Assembly: GCA_937922085.1 (NCBI GenBank)
Contig: CAKZVD010000017.1
Span: 1-52,675 of the forward strand
Reading direction: 5' to 3'
Length of the DNA: 52,675 nucleotides
Source of the DNA: an uncultured Tenacibaculum sp.
Lineage (GTDB): Bacteria > Bacteroidota > Bacteroidia > Flavobacteriales > Flavobacteriaceae
In this document: one piece after another, positions 34,222-42,588 of the stretch
Position numbering within the stretch: the stretch's first letter is position 1
Layout of the letters: each line of letters starts with the position of its first letter
The notes under the pieces: model-generated
What the model saw: only the letters and a program-made list of their open reading frames with translations
Told to the model about the DNA's origin: nothing
The model's database searches: none
Position numbers and translations under genes: made by a program

Positions 34222-34815
34222 TTATGCTTTTAATTCGTTTAATATAATTCCTCGTAGGGTTTCTGCTACATCTATAAGATAATGCTCATCTTTCATTACA
34301 TGCGACATGTATACAGCTCCTTCAATCATATAAAAAAAACGCTTCGCATATAGTTCACTATTTACATCTCTTTTAATCTGGTTTTCTTTTTTCCCCATTT
34401 CTATTAAACTAGAAAACTGCTCTAAGATTCTTTCATTATATGATCTAACTAAATTAGCTATTGAATTTTCTTGATGTTCAGAATCTACTCCAATATTTAA
34501 AATTGGGCATCCTCCAAATTTTTTGCTATAGCTGTAATAATTTTTATAAAAACCAGCTACATTCAATAGCATGTCTAAAGGTTTTTTATCTTTTACTATA
34601 TATTTATTTAAATCTTTTAAAACTAATCTTACCGAATATCTAAAAGCTTCAACTGCCAACTCTTCTTTGTTCTTGAAATGCCCATAAATAGCGCCTTTTG
34701 TTAGCTTTGTTGCGTCAGTTATTTTAGACAAACTCATTGCTGCATATCCATTTTTATTAAAAATGGGTGCTACCGTTTCTATAATATGTAATCTCGTTCT
34801 TTCAGATTTAGACAT
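34222..34815 (-). CDS. TetR/AcrR family transcriptional regulator
   Basis: The 197-residue protein has an N-terminal helix-turn-helix (TRLHIIETVAPIFNKNGYAA, then SLSKITDATKLTKGAIYGHFKNKEELA, about residues 6-52) and a ligand domain with Cys in YSKKFGGCPILNIGVDSEH, a motif (GGCP-N-A/G-E) seen in a wide subgroup of TetR proteins. Palindromes with an ATATACC/GGTATAT core lie before it and before the thioesterase gene, so autorepression and thioesterase control are the obvious model. The inducer may be an acyl-CoA or a toxic lipophile; that is inference. Confidence 0.92.
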   Translation of the reverse strand: MSKSERTRLHIIETVAPIFNKNGYAAMSLSKITDATKLTKGAIYGHFKNKEELAVEAFRYSVRLVLKDLNKYIVKDKKPLDMLLNVAGFYKNYYSYSKKFGGCPILNIGVDSEHQENSIANLVRSYNERILEQFSSLIEMGKKENQIKRDVNSELYAKRFFYMIEGAVYMSHVMKDEHYLIDVAETLRGIILNELKA

Positions 34816-34824
34816 CGTGTAAAT

Positions 34825-34860
34825 ATAATAAAAATATACCGTTCAGTATATTTTTATTAT
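34825..34860. promoter_or_regulatory. TetR operator before its own gene
   Basis: Perfect 15-bp arms (34825-34839 and 34846-34860, ATAATAAAAATATAC and its complement) flank a 6-bp centre, starting 9 bp before the ATG. The inner part matches the site at 34185-34210. It probably overlaps the -7 region, so a bound repressor would block transcription. Confidence 0.7.
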
Positions 34861-34882
34861 TGATATTAGTACTTGTAATCAT

Positions 34883-37051
34883 TTAATCATTATCAAGCTG
34901 GTAATCAGGATGACCCGACTGCCATAAAGCAAAAGAGTAAATATTAGCCCATTCCTCATATACATTTCTTCCACTATGTCCTTCATTATATTGTACATCA
35001 AAAACAACAGGTTTCTTAGTTTCACTGGCTTGAAGTTTAGCTACAAATTTCCCTGGTATCCATGGAGCTACCCTTGTATCATTCATTGCTCCTGTCAGAA
35101 AAGTAGCTGGGTATTGAACTTTATTTTTTATATGCAAATAGGGATCCATTTCGATTAAAGCTAAACATTCTATAGAATTTTTAATAGAACCATACTCTTT
35201 GTAGTTAGCCCCACCTTCACCTGGCATTGCTTCATTTCTAAATGGATTCATCATTCCTACTTGTACAATTGAAGCAGCAAATAAATCAGGCCTTTCAGTC
35301 ATTGCTCTCCCTACCATTATTCCTCCTGCACTACTACTGAAAATTGTCATCTTTTTATTTGATGTATAACTATTTTTAATCAGGTACTCCGCACTAGCTA
35401 TAAGATCTTTCCATGTATTGGGTTTTGTCGTTTTTTTACCAGCCTTATGCCAACCATCTCCTTTTTCTCCCCCTCCTCTAACGTGCGATGTACAAAAAAT
35501 TCCTCCTTCTAATATCCAACTCAATATTATTGGAGAAAAATATGGTGACATATTACTTCCATATGCACCATAACCATCTATTATAAGTGGGTTTTCACCA
35601 TTTCTTTTAATATCATTATTATAAACCATTGATAAAGGTACTTTTTCTCCATCATGTGATATTATTTCTATTTCTTCAACAATTAAATTATCAAATTCTG
35701 GATACTTACTGGAAGCTATAACATTTTCTTTAACAAAGTTGTTGTTCTCTAACTTATATCTTTCTTCATCATTAGTCCATCCATTAATATAAACCCACAC
35801 CTCAGGCATCTCATTCCCAAATGATTCTAAGCGAATATTTCCTGATTTTTTTGGTAATTTAATCTGATTAAACTTACTTTCTTTTAAATTATAAAGATTT
35901 GCTTCAACTCCATTTTTAAGTGTAGTAAAGAACAATCCATTTTTAGTCAGTGTAAACTCTCTAATTGTTTCATTTTTAAACTCATTTACTAATATCTCAT
36001 GTTCTTTTTTATCTGATAAAACATCTATCGAAACAATTTTAAAATTGGAACTTTCATTAGCAGATTTAAAAATGAATTTATCCTTATAAAAGAACCCTGA
36101 GCTCCTATAAGATTTTTCTTTTGGTGTAATTAAAGGTTTCCATTTTAAATTACCTTTTTTCAGATCATCAATACTTAAATAAAATCCATTCCAATAATTG
36201 TTAACTCCAGCTATATAAGCAGTAATATATTTATCTGAAGCTGATTTTATTTTAGTTGTAGGAAAATCACCATCCATTATATTAAAATTTGTATGCGTTT
36301 TAGAACTTAAAATGACATTCAATTTTTTGGGGTCTTGCCCTATTTGGTAAAGTACAGATTTAGTATTTTTTTTAAAGTTTTTATCTGAAGAATCTGTCAC
36401 TGGAAAATACAGATAAGTAAAACTATCATTATCTGGCAACCAATTAATTCCTAAAAAAGAAGAGGGCCATACATTAGATATAATTTGTGGAAGCACCTTT
36501 CTAGTTTCCATATCTATTATAATCATTTCAGATAACTCTTTACCATCATAAGACATAGCAACAGTTATATACTTTCCATTCCAACTAGGCTGAATATGAT
36601 TAATTGTATATTCTTTTTTTGAATCGGGTTTAAAGTTTATTGGATTAAAAATGAGTTCTTCTTCTGAAGAAAAAAAACTTCTGTAATAAAGTTTAAAATA
36701 TTTTTCTTTAACTGTTTTTTTTAAATAAAAGTATTCTTTATTTTCAGTAAGTTTAATTTTTCGAATACCATAAGAATACCTACTATTCAACTCTTTCATT
36801 TTTTGAATAAGAGAATTTCTGCCCTTAATTTTTGAAAAAATTTTGCTTTGGTATTCTGATTGCTCTTTAAACCATTTTTGTACCGTAGTATCATTTAAAT
36901 TCTCTAAATTTCTGTACGGATCTGTAACATTTCTTCCAAAATAATTCTCAACCACTGGATTGGATAAAATTAAATTAGGGAGTGGAATTTTATTACTTTT
37001 TTTACACGAACTCATCAAATATATAACGAATAAAAAATATCTTATTTTCAT
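34883..37051 (-). CDS. prolyl oligopeptidase family (S9A) lipoprotein
   Basis: This is a predicted envelope serine peptidase that cuts short peptides after proline. The 722-residue protein has a lipobox (MKIRYFLFVIYLMSSC, Cys16), a seven-bladed beta-propeller over about residues 60-440 (for example PVVENYFGRNVTDPYRNLEN at its start), and a C-terminal alpha/beta hydrolase domain. That domain carries the nucleophile FSSSAGG (Ser574), RGGGEKGDGWHKAGKK, an Asp candidate in NDTRVAPWIP, and the catalytic His in NEGHSGRNV. It lies 134 bp after a 49-residue GG peptide gene on the same strand, with a hairpin between, so it may process or destroy that peptide. General nutrient peptidase activity is the plain alternative. 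Confidence 0.92.
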   Translation of the reverse strand: MKIRYFLFVIYLMSSCKKSNKIPLPNLILSNPVVENYFGRNVTDPYRNLENLNDTTVQKWFKEQSEYQSKIFSKIKGRNSLIQKMKELNSRYSYGIRKIKLTENKEYFYLKKTVKEKYFKLYYRSFFSSEEELIFNPINFKPDSKKEYTINHIQPSWNGKYITVAMSYDGKELSEMIIIDMETRKVLPQIISNVWPSSFLGINWLPDNDSFTYLYFPVTDSSDKNFKKNTKSVLYQIGQDPKKLNVILSSKTHTNFNIMDGDFPTTKIKSASDKYITAYIAGVNNYWNGFYLSIDDLKKGNLKWKPLITPKEKSYRSSGFFYKDKFIFKSANESSNFKIVSIDVLSDKKEHEILVNEFKNETIREFTLTKNGLFFTTLKNGVEANLYNLKESKFNQIKLPKKSGNIRLESFGNEMPEVWVYINGWTNDEERYKLENNNFVKENVIASSKYPEFDNLIVEEIEIISHDGEKVPLSMVYNNDIKRNGENPLIIDGYGAYGSNMSPYFSPIILSWILEGGIFCTSHVRGGGEKGDGWHKAGKKTTKPNTWKDLIASAEYLIKNSYTSNKKMTIFSSSAGGIMVGRAMTERPDLFAASIVQVGMMNPFRNEAMPGEGGANYKEYGSIKNSIECLALIEMDPYLHIKNKVQYPATFLTGAMNDTRVAPWIPGKFVAKLQASETKKPVVFDVQYNEGHSGRNVYEEWANIYSFALWQSGHPDYQLDND

Positions 37052-37080
37052 TTAAAATCCTTTTAACATAATCGTAGCTA

Positions 37081-37117
37081 ATAAGCTATCATTATCTTAT
37101 AATTAATGATAGCCTAT
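37081..37117. repeat. inverted repeat between the GG peptide and peptidase genes
   Basis: GCTATCATTA (37085-37094) and TAATGATAGC (37104-37113) form a perfect 10-bp stem, extended by three pairs after a mismatch. No T run follows on the minus strand, so it is more likely an mRNA processing or attenuation structure, or a regulator site, than a terminator. Confidence 0.5.
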
Positions 37118-37185
37118 TAATGTTAATAGTTTCTATACTTCATTTTATACAAAATCTCTTTTGTTAAGAAGTTATAGATTCATTA

Positions 37186-37335
37186 TTATGAAGTTCCAGA
37201 ACCTCCTTTAGGTCTAGATGTCCCATTACCTCCAGTATCATCTTCTTCATCTTCATGTGCAGATCCTCCTACAATACTAACACTATGTGAACTCTTAATT
37301 TCAATTGATCGAAAATCTTGTAAATCTTTTTTCAT
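37186..37335 (-). CDS. small double-glycine leader peptide with acidic core
   Basis: This gene encodes 49 residues on the minus strand: MKKDLQDFRSIEIKSSHSVS then IVGG (residues 21-24), then an acidic and Gly/Ser-rich core (SAHEDEEDDTGGNGTS, RPKGGSGTS). The leader length and Gly-Gly end match the other GG peptides of the window. There is no Cys, so lanthionine or sactionine rings are unlikely; ester or amide crosslinks of acidic residues, or no modification, remain possible. It sits 117 bp after the TPR-AraC regulator gene and 134 bp before the S9 peptidase gene, all on the same strand. That context is the best support for it being real. Confidence 0.65.
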   Translation of the reverse strand: MKKDLQDFRSIEIKSSHSVSIVGGSAHEDEEDDTGGNGTSRPKGGSGTS

Positions 37336-37414
37336 TTTTATTTTAAATTAGGTTAAACATTTCTACTACAAAAGTATTATCCTTTTACATTAAAATCTAA
37401 TGTTATAGCTTTAC

Positions 37415-37423
37415 ATTCCCGAA
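37415..37423. promoter_or_regulatory. ATTCCCGAA motif before the small GG peptide gene
   Basis: ATTCCCGAA lies about 80 bp before the GG peptide ATG. The reverse complement, TTCGGGAAT, is at 39408-39416 in the divergent regulator/receptor region. In so AT-rich a sequence the shared 9-mer is suggestive of one binding site for the TPR-AraC regulator, but it could be chance. Confidence 0.35.
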
Positions 37424-37452
37424 TTTAAACCACAAAAAAAACATGTATTAAA

Positions 37453-39165
37453 CTAAAAATCAGATCTTTCTAATTTATCAATAAAGTAAGATGGCTTAAT
37501 TCCTGCTCTCTTTTGAAATGCATTTGAAAAGGACTGAGATGTATTAAAACCAGATTCAGAAGCAATTGCTTTAATTGTATATAATCTTAATTTTTTATTG
37601 CTTTTTAATTGATTGACTACATAATCTATTCTCAAATCATTTATATAATGAATGAATTTTTTCTCTTTATAGAAGTTGATAATTTTCGAGAGATATTTTT
37701 CGTTTGTTTTAAATTTTTTAGCTAAATTATTTATACTTAAATCTTTCTTTAAGAACCCTTCTTTTTGCTCAAATAAATCAATTTTTTCAAGAATACTTGT
37801 TATAATTTTATCTGAAATATTTAACTCTGTAGAAGTCTTGTCAGTAGGCTTTTTTTCTATAACTTCAGGAATTCTACTTTTTTCTTCCATCAATTCTTTA
37901 AACCTCTTTTTATTAGTTAAATTTTTTCTGATAAGATAAAAACAAAAATAAAATAAGGCTATAATAAACAATATAAGTAAATATAAATAAAATGAATATT
38001 TTTCTTTATCTGTTAACAATTTATCTTCTAATTTTTCAATTAGATTTTCTTTTTCTTTTATTAACAAAGGAATGTCGTATTTTTTTGTAATACTTTTATT
38101 TATACTCACATAATTTTGTTTAATTAAACTATCTACGTGAACAATTTTATCTATAAACTCTAGTTGTTTTTCAAAATTTTTATTCTTTTTATAATGTGTT
38201 AATAAAACCTGATACCCATCTATTAACTGAGGAAACTCATTGTTTGTTAATTGATATATAGAGTCCATTTTTTTTAGTTCTTTTAAACTCTTTTTATAAT
38301 CTTTCTGATGACTATAAATTTTTCCTCTATAATAATGACCTATTGCAATATTAAGTTTATCAATATGCAAAATAGAATTTGATAAACTATCTAAAGATTT
38401 ATTATAATTTCCTTTTTCATAATTAGCTAACCCAGAAGCAAACACTAATAAATTATATTTTGATTTGTTTTTTAGTTTTAAACTTTGATTAATCCCTTTT
38501 TTTATATGTATTAAAGCTGAGTCAGGTTTATTGTTTCTTAAATAAGATAAACTTAAATTAAAAAGCCCCCAAAAATAATCTTCTTCATGTTTTTTTAAAT
38601 AATTTTCTTCTTTTTTTATTTCGGTTAAAATATTTTTATACAATAACAAAGATTCATCATAAGAACCCCATCTATCTTTCAAATTAGCTATCATATTTTG
38701 CACATGAATTTCATCTTCAAAATTCTTTTTCTTTATTGCAAAAGGATATGCTTTTAAATAATTATCTAATGCCTCTTTATAATCTCCATTTTGGTAGTAA
38801 TAATAACCCTTTAATAAATACCCTACTGTTGGAAAATATTTGTCTTTACTATTCTTCGTTAAAACAATAATACTATCTGCGTAAGCAATTGCATTATCTT
38901 TTCCACTTATATAAGACATGATTCTATATCCATGTCCTTTTTCTATGATATTAGAACTTTTTTTAGATTTTAAAAAATAAGCCCTAGCATATAATTTTGC
39001 TTTTTGTAAATCTTTTAATTCATTTTCGTCAAATTTGTTTTGAAGATCTGAATAAGAATATTGAGCAAGAGAGTCTGGAATAAAATTAATTAATTCTGAT
39101 TTCTGAGCTGTAATTACAAAACAGAATAAAAAAACACTAATATTTAAAACAAGAGACTTTTTCAT
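37453..39165 (-). CDS. TPR-containing membrane regulator with AraC-type DNA-binding domain
   Basis: The 570-residue protein has a signal peptide (MKKSLVLNISVFLFCFVITA), a periplasmic array of tetratricopeptide repeats (about residues 60-360, such as GYYYYQNGDYKEALDNYLKA), a transmembrane helix (about 394-415, YSFYLYLLILFIIALFYFCFY), and a cytoplasmic AraC-type helix-turn-helix domain (about 460-560, with LAKKFKTNEKYLSKIINFYK and IASESGFNTSQSFSNAFQKRAGIKPSYF). This is a one-protein sensor-regulator common in Bacteroidota. It is divergent from the TonB/beta-barrel gene and upstream of the small GG peptide gene, so it probably senses an envelope signal and controls the peptide locus. Confidence 0.92.
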   Translation of the reverse strand: MKKSLVLNISVFLFCFVITAQKSELINFIPDSLAQYSYSDLQNKFDENELKDLQKAKLYARAYFLKSKKSSNIIEKGHGYRIMSYISGKDNAIAYADSIIVLTKNSKDKYFPTVGYLLKGYYYYQNGDYKEALDNYLKAYPFAIKKKNFEDEIHVQNMIANLKDRWGSYDESLLLYKNILTEIKKEENYLKKHEEDYFWGLFNLSLSYLRNNKPDSALIHIKKGINQSLKLKNKSKYNLLVFASGLANYEKGNYNKSLDSLSNSILHIDKLNIAIGHYYRGKIYSHQKDYKKSLKELKKMDSIYQLTNNEFPQLIDGYQVLLTHYKKNKNFEKQLEFIDKIVHVDSLIKQNYVSINKSITKKYDIPLLIKEKENLIEKLEDKLLTDKEKYSFYLYLLILFIIALFYFCFYLIRKNLTNKKRFKELMEEKSRIPEVIEKKPTDKTSTELNISDKIITSILEKIDLFEQKEGFLKKDLSINNLAKKFKTNEKYLSKIINFYKEKKFIHYINDLRIDYVVNQLKSNKKLRLYTIKAIASESGFNTSQSFSNAFQKRAGIKPSYFIDKLERSDF

Positions 39166-39575
39166 TTTTAAAAATAACCCAATTTAAGTTAAATGTAAAG
39201 ATACATTTATTGACTATAAAATCATTTTGAAATACATTTTTAATCTTTTTTTTAAAGAGGAAAACTAGAAAAAAAGATTCTCTTTTCTCCTTATTTTTTT
39301 ATTAAAAACATTTCTTTTACTCCTATTACAACTAGTATTTTTTTGTTTTTTCATATTAAAAACCATTTTTTTTTAGCAACCTTAAATTCGCGAATTACAA
39401 GCTTGTTTTCGGGAATATCGAGAGATCCTGCTTGATTAAACCTTATTTAAATTTAATATTTGGAATCTCTAAAGGCTAAGTGGTTAATTAATTTAATAAA
39501 AAAACATCACTTTTAAAACATCACTTTTGAACCTTAATTAATTCACAATAACTATCGGGTTATAACAATAAAAAA
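39166..39575. other. 410-bp divergent control region of the peptide locus
   Basis: No gene is visible between the divergent regulator and TonB/beta-barrel genes. The region contains a 10-bp palindrome ACAAGCTTGT (39397-39406), the TTCGGGAAT motif (39408-39416) and two tandem 14-bp repeats (39501-39528). It is the likely site where the two promoters are controlled together. Confidence 0.5.
39501..39528. repeat. two perfect tandem 14-bp repeats
   Basis: AAAACATCACTTTT occurs twice in direct succession (39501-39514 and 39515-39528), 48 bp before the TonB/beta-barrel ATG. AraC-type regulators often bind direct repeats, so this is a good candidate site for the divergent regulator. Confidence 0.6.
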
Positions 39576-41936
39576 ATGAAAAACTTATTAATTTACATAT
39601 TACTATTCAATACATTCCTCTCTTTTTCTCAAGTTCATTATAAAGGGAAAGTGGTAAATAAAAATAATGCTCCAATTGAATTTGTTGATGTAATATTATT
39701 TTCAAAAAATGAAATAATTAAGGGAACTGTAACTAATAATAAAGGTGAGTTTTCTATTACAGCAAAAAAAGGTAACTACACCTTAAAAGTTAATTTTTTA
39801 GGATACAAAAACTGGGAAAAACAAATCTCTTTAAAAAACAATCTAAATGAAGAGACTATACAACTTATTGAAAACAGTGAAGAATTAGAAGAAATTCAAA
39901 TTGAAGCATCTAAAAAAACTTTTAAAAGAACTGCAGATAGGTTAATTTTTAATGTAAAAAATAGTTTAATAGGAAAATCTAATGGAAACATTACTGAACT
40001 TTTAAACTTCACTCCTAGTATTCTATTAGAAGATGAAGGCATTCAAGTATTAGGAAAAGAAGGTGTCTTAGTTTTAATAAACGGAAGAGATTCAAAACTA
40101 CAAGGACCTTCTTTAATGGCTTTTTTAAAATCAATGAAAGCGAATGACATTGATCGTATAGAAATCATTAACACTCCTCCTGCAAAATATGATGCAGAAG
40201 GAAACATTGCTTTAATTAATATTGTTACTAAAAAGAAAGATATTGATTTTTGGAATAGTAATATCACATCTTCATATCGCCAAGGATACTATGCTTTAAT
40301 TTCTAATGCTGGTTCATTTAATTATAATAAAAATAAACTCTTCTTTTCATCTAACATAACTTATACAAATGGAAAAAAAAGAGGAGAGGAAAGAAACAAA
40401 ATCTTTTATCCGGATAATCTTTGGAACCAACAGACAAATTACGCTTATGAAACTGACCTTTTAACTGCTAATATTTCTTCTGAGTATAAAATTAATTCAA
40501 ACTGGATTTTAGGAGCTCAATATATAGGAAGTTTCAATACCCCTAACTCAACAAATGAAAGTAATATTACAATATTACAGCCTACTAATAATATTGCACA
40601 AATTAATAATATTGGTAAAGAAAAAGGTAAAAGCAAACTGAATGGTCTCAATTTTCATAGTATTATAAATATTAATCCTCAAAAAGTTATAAATATTGAT
40701 TTTGATTATTTTGATTATAAACGAGACCAATCTAGTGCTATAGAATCTAACCAAATAAGCGGAAATAACTTCCCTAATATTTCAAACATAAATAATACAT
40801 CTTTTCAAAATGTATCAAATTTTTCTTCTAAAGTAGATGTTGAATATCCTATAAAAAATATCGCATTAAATTTTGGGGGTAAAATTTCTTTTTCTGAAAC
40901 TGATAACGATGTCTCTATTGCTGGTGTTGTCGATTTTGATCAACAAACTAAATTTAACTACAAAGAAGATATTCAAGCATTATACACTTCTTTAAGCAGC
41001 TCTTTTGGCCTTTCTCAATGGAATTTTAAGTCAGGTTTAAGAATGGAAAGAACAGAAACTTTAGCCAAAGAAGAAACTTTAAATAGTGAAATAAAGAATG
41101 ACTATTTAAATTTTTTTCCAACACTTTATATAAATTATGCCCCTAATAGAAATCATAATTTTTCATTCGATTATTCAAAAAGAATAAATCGTCCTATTTT
41201 CCGAGCACTTAACCCCTTCAGAATATACACTAGTCCTTTTTCTTATTCTGAAGGTAACCCGAATTTAATTCCAATACTCTCTTCAACTTATTCATTAAGT
41301 CATCTTTATAAAGGTGCTTTAAGTACTGAAATATACTTCTCCGAAGTCAAAAATAGCTCTGGACAAGTTGCTGTTTTAAATAACGATAACTTAACCCAAT
41401 CTATAACTAGATTAAACTACTTTGACAGCTATGATATAGGTTTTTATCTAAACTATTTATATAGCAAGAAGAAGTGGTGGCAAAGTTTAAACACATTTCA
41501 AATCTATTACAATGAGTCAACATCTAAAATATACCCTGTAACACCCAAATCTATTTCAGGGACAGGAGCTATTATTAAAACAACAAATCATTTTGTTTTA
41601 GATAAAAAGCAAAAATCTATTATAGGGTTTGATTTCACCTATCGTTTTCCAAATACATCTAAAGAATTAATATATAATTATGAACAATATTTTTTAAATG
41701 CTTTTGTAAAATACAATGTAACTGGTAATCTTGAAGCCTCATTATCTGTCAACAATATTTTAAGAGAATTTAATTTCAACAATCAAAGTACTCGAAATCA
41801 AACAGAGGCTATCTATAGCGGTTATTATGACACACAATACCTGAAATTTTCTATTAACTATAATTTTGGTAATAGAAAAGTAAGAAAAACTAATAGAAAC
41901 ATTAGTAATAATGAAGAAAAAAACAGGACACAATAA
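39576..41936 (+). CDS. TonB-dependent receptor-like outer-membrane beta-barrel protein
   Basis: The 786-residue outer-membrane protein has a signal peptide (1-18), a CarboxypepD-regulatory-like domain (about 20-105, HYKGKVVNKNNAPIEFVDVI...GEFSITAKKGNYTLKVNFLGY), a plug domain (about 115-215, with GNITELLNFTPSILLEDEGI, GREGVLVLINGRDS-like strand and YDAEGNIALINIVTKK), and a large C-terminal beta-barrel (OMP_b-brl_3 type) rich in aromatic strand ends such as NHNFSFDYSKRINRPIFRALNPF. No SusD partner follows. Three Cys-rich peptide precursors, a radical SAM maturase and a peptidase-exporter lie directly downstream on the same strand, so a role in releasing, taking up or sensing the peptide product is likely. 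Confidence 0.9.
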   Translation: MKNLLIYILLFNTFLSFSQVHYKGKVVNKNNAPIEFVDVILFSKNEIIKGTVTNNKGEFSITAKKGNYTLKVNFLGYKNWEKQISLKNNLNEETIQLIENSEELEEIQIEASKKTFKRTADRLIFNVKNSLIGKSNGNITELLNFTPSILLEDEGIQVLGKEGVLVLINGRDSKLQGPSLMAFLKSMKANDIDRIEIINTPPAKYDAEGNIALINIVTKKKDIDFWNSNITSSYRQGYYALISNAGSFNYNKNKLFFSSNITYTNGKKRGEERNKIFYPDNLWNQQTNYAYETDLLTANISSEYKINSNWILGAQYIGSFNTPNSTNESNITILQPTNNIAQINNIGKEKGKSKLNGLNFHSIININPQKVINIDFDYFDYKRDQSSAIESNQISGNNFPNISNINNTSFQNVSNFSSKVDVEYPIKNIALNFGGKISFSETDNDVSIAGVVDFDQQTKFNYKEDIQALYTSLSSSFGLSQWNFKSGLRMERTETLAKEETLNSEIKNDYLNFFPTLYINYAPNRNHNFSFDYSKRINRPIFRALNPFRIYTSPFSYSEGNPNLIPILSSTYSLSHLYKGALSTEIYFSEVKNSSGQVAVLNNDNLTQSITRLNYFDSYDIGFYLNYLYSKKKWWQSLNTFQIYYNESTSKIYPVTPKSISGTGAIIKTTNHFVLDKKQKSIIGFDFTYRFPNTSKELIYNYEQYFLNAFVKYNVTGNLEASLSVNNILREFNFNNQSTRNQTEAIYSGYYDTQYLKFSINYNFGNRKVRKTNRNISNNEEKNRTQ

Positions 41937-41998
41937 GTCTTATAAAAAATAACTTACAATTCTTTATAATGCGCAGTATAAGTGAATTCTAAGTTAAG

Positions 41999-42008
41999 TG
42001 TTGCAACA
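41999..42008. repeat. 10-bp palindrome before the first precursor
   Basis: TGTTGCAACA is a perfect palindrome 52 bp before the first precursor ATG, beside a GGGGGG run. It may be an operator; function is unproven. Confidence 0.35.
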
Positions 42009-42060
42009 AAGAAAGGGGGGATACTTCCTTAAATTAATTTTAATCTAAAAAACTTTAATC

Positions 42061-42261
42061 ATGAAAAAACAACAATTTGATTTAACAAAATTTGAAACAT
42101 TAAAAACTTCTAACGATACTTTAGAAGGAGGGTTTTCTCAAACACTTTCTGCTACTGGAGGTAGAGTTGCTCCTATTAAATTAGAGCTTAACCTTGCAAG
42201 AAACTGTGGTACAACTAACTCTGGTTGTAACCTTGTTGCTGGTTGTGGAGCAAGTGCATAA
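42061..42261 (+). CDS. Cys-rich GG-leader RiPP precursor peptide 1
   Basis: This 66-residue peptide has the leader MKKQQFDLTKFETLKTSNDT then LEGG (Gly-Gly at 23-24), and a core FSQTLSATGGRVAPIKLELN followed by LARNCGTTNSGCNLVAGCGA and a short end (Cys 49, 56 and 62). The leader is almost identical to that of the third precursor (62 residues, 42589-42777), and a decayed copy lies between. A radical SAM/SPASM enzyme and a C39-peptidase exporter follow. The Cys-rich, Gly-rich C-terminus fits radical-made thioether bridges (sactipeptide or ranthipeptide type). The modification type is inference. Confidence 0.85.
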   Translation: MKKQQFDLTKFETLKTSNDTLEGGFSQTLSATGGRVAPIKLELNLARNCGTTNSGCNLVAGCGASA

Positions 42262-42273
42262 AACTATATTAAA

Positions 42274-42308
42274 AATAAGAGGATATATTTTACGTATATC
42301 CTCTTATT
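42274..42308 (+). promoter_or_regulatory. 14-bp hairpin after the first precursor (attenuator or mRNA stabiliser)
   Basis: AATAAGAGGATATA (42274-42287) and TATATCCTCTTATT (42295-42308) pair perfectly around a 7-nt loop. The sequence after it lacks a proper T run. It may act as a partial terminator or 3' stabiliser that gives more precursor than maturase message, a common design in RiPP operons. Confidence 0.7.
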
Positions 42309-42331
42309 ATAACTTTAATTAAGAGAATAAA

Positions 42332-42524
42332 ATGAAAGCAACTATTGATTTAACAAAATTTGAAACATTGAAAATTTCAAATAATATTTTAAAAGGAGGG
42401 TTTTCTTAAACTTTCTTTGCTACTGTACTGGAGGTAAACCTCCAATTAAATTAGAACTTAACCTCACAAAAAAATTGGTTATGTGGGGTGTAGTAATATT
42501 ACAATTGGTTACTGTTCTAAATAA
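42332..42524 (+). pseudogene. decayed second copy of the RiPP precursor
   Basis: The reading frame begins MKATIDLTKFETLKISNNIL then KGGFS and stops at 42407, where TAA replaces the CAA (Gln) of the intact copies. After the stop, sequence with the same origin continues in a broken frame: a GG-K-P-P-I-K-L-E-L-N-L core is still readable before small insertions and an A7 run spoil it. It is a pseudogene of the precursor family. The 25-residue leader stub could still be translated. Confidence 0.8.
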
Positions 42525-42525
42525 G

Positions 42526-42546
42526 ATAAACTTTTAATAAGTTTAT
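42526..42546 (+). repeat. small hairpin between precursor copies
   Basis: ATAAACTT (42526-42533) pairs with AAGTTTAT (42539-42546). It follows the decayed copy as the larger hairpin follows copy 1. It is short and AT-rich, so weak. Confidence 0.35.
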
Positions 42547-42588
42547 AAAAATAGCTCTTCTTTAATCTTAAATTTAATAAAAGTAATC

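Noticed and set aside
39501..39528. CRISPR-like repeat
   Set aside because: Only two adjacent 14-bp units with no spacers and no cas gene; treated as a regulatory direct repeat.
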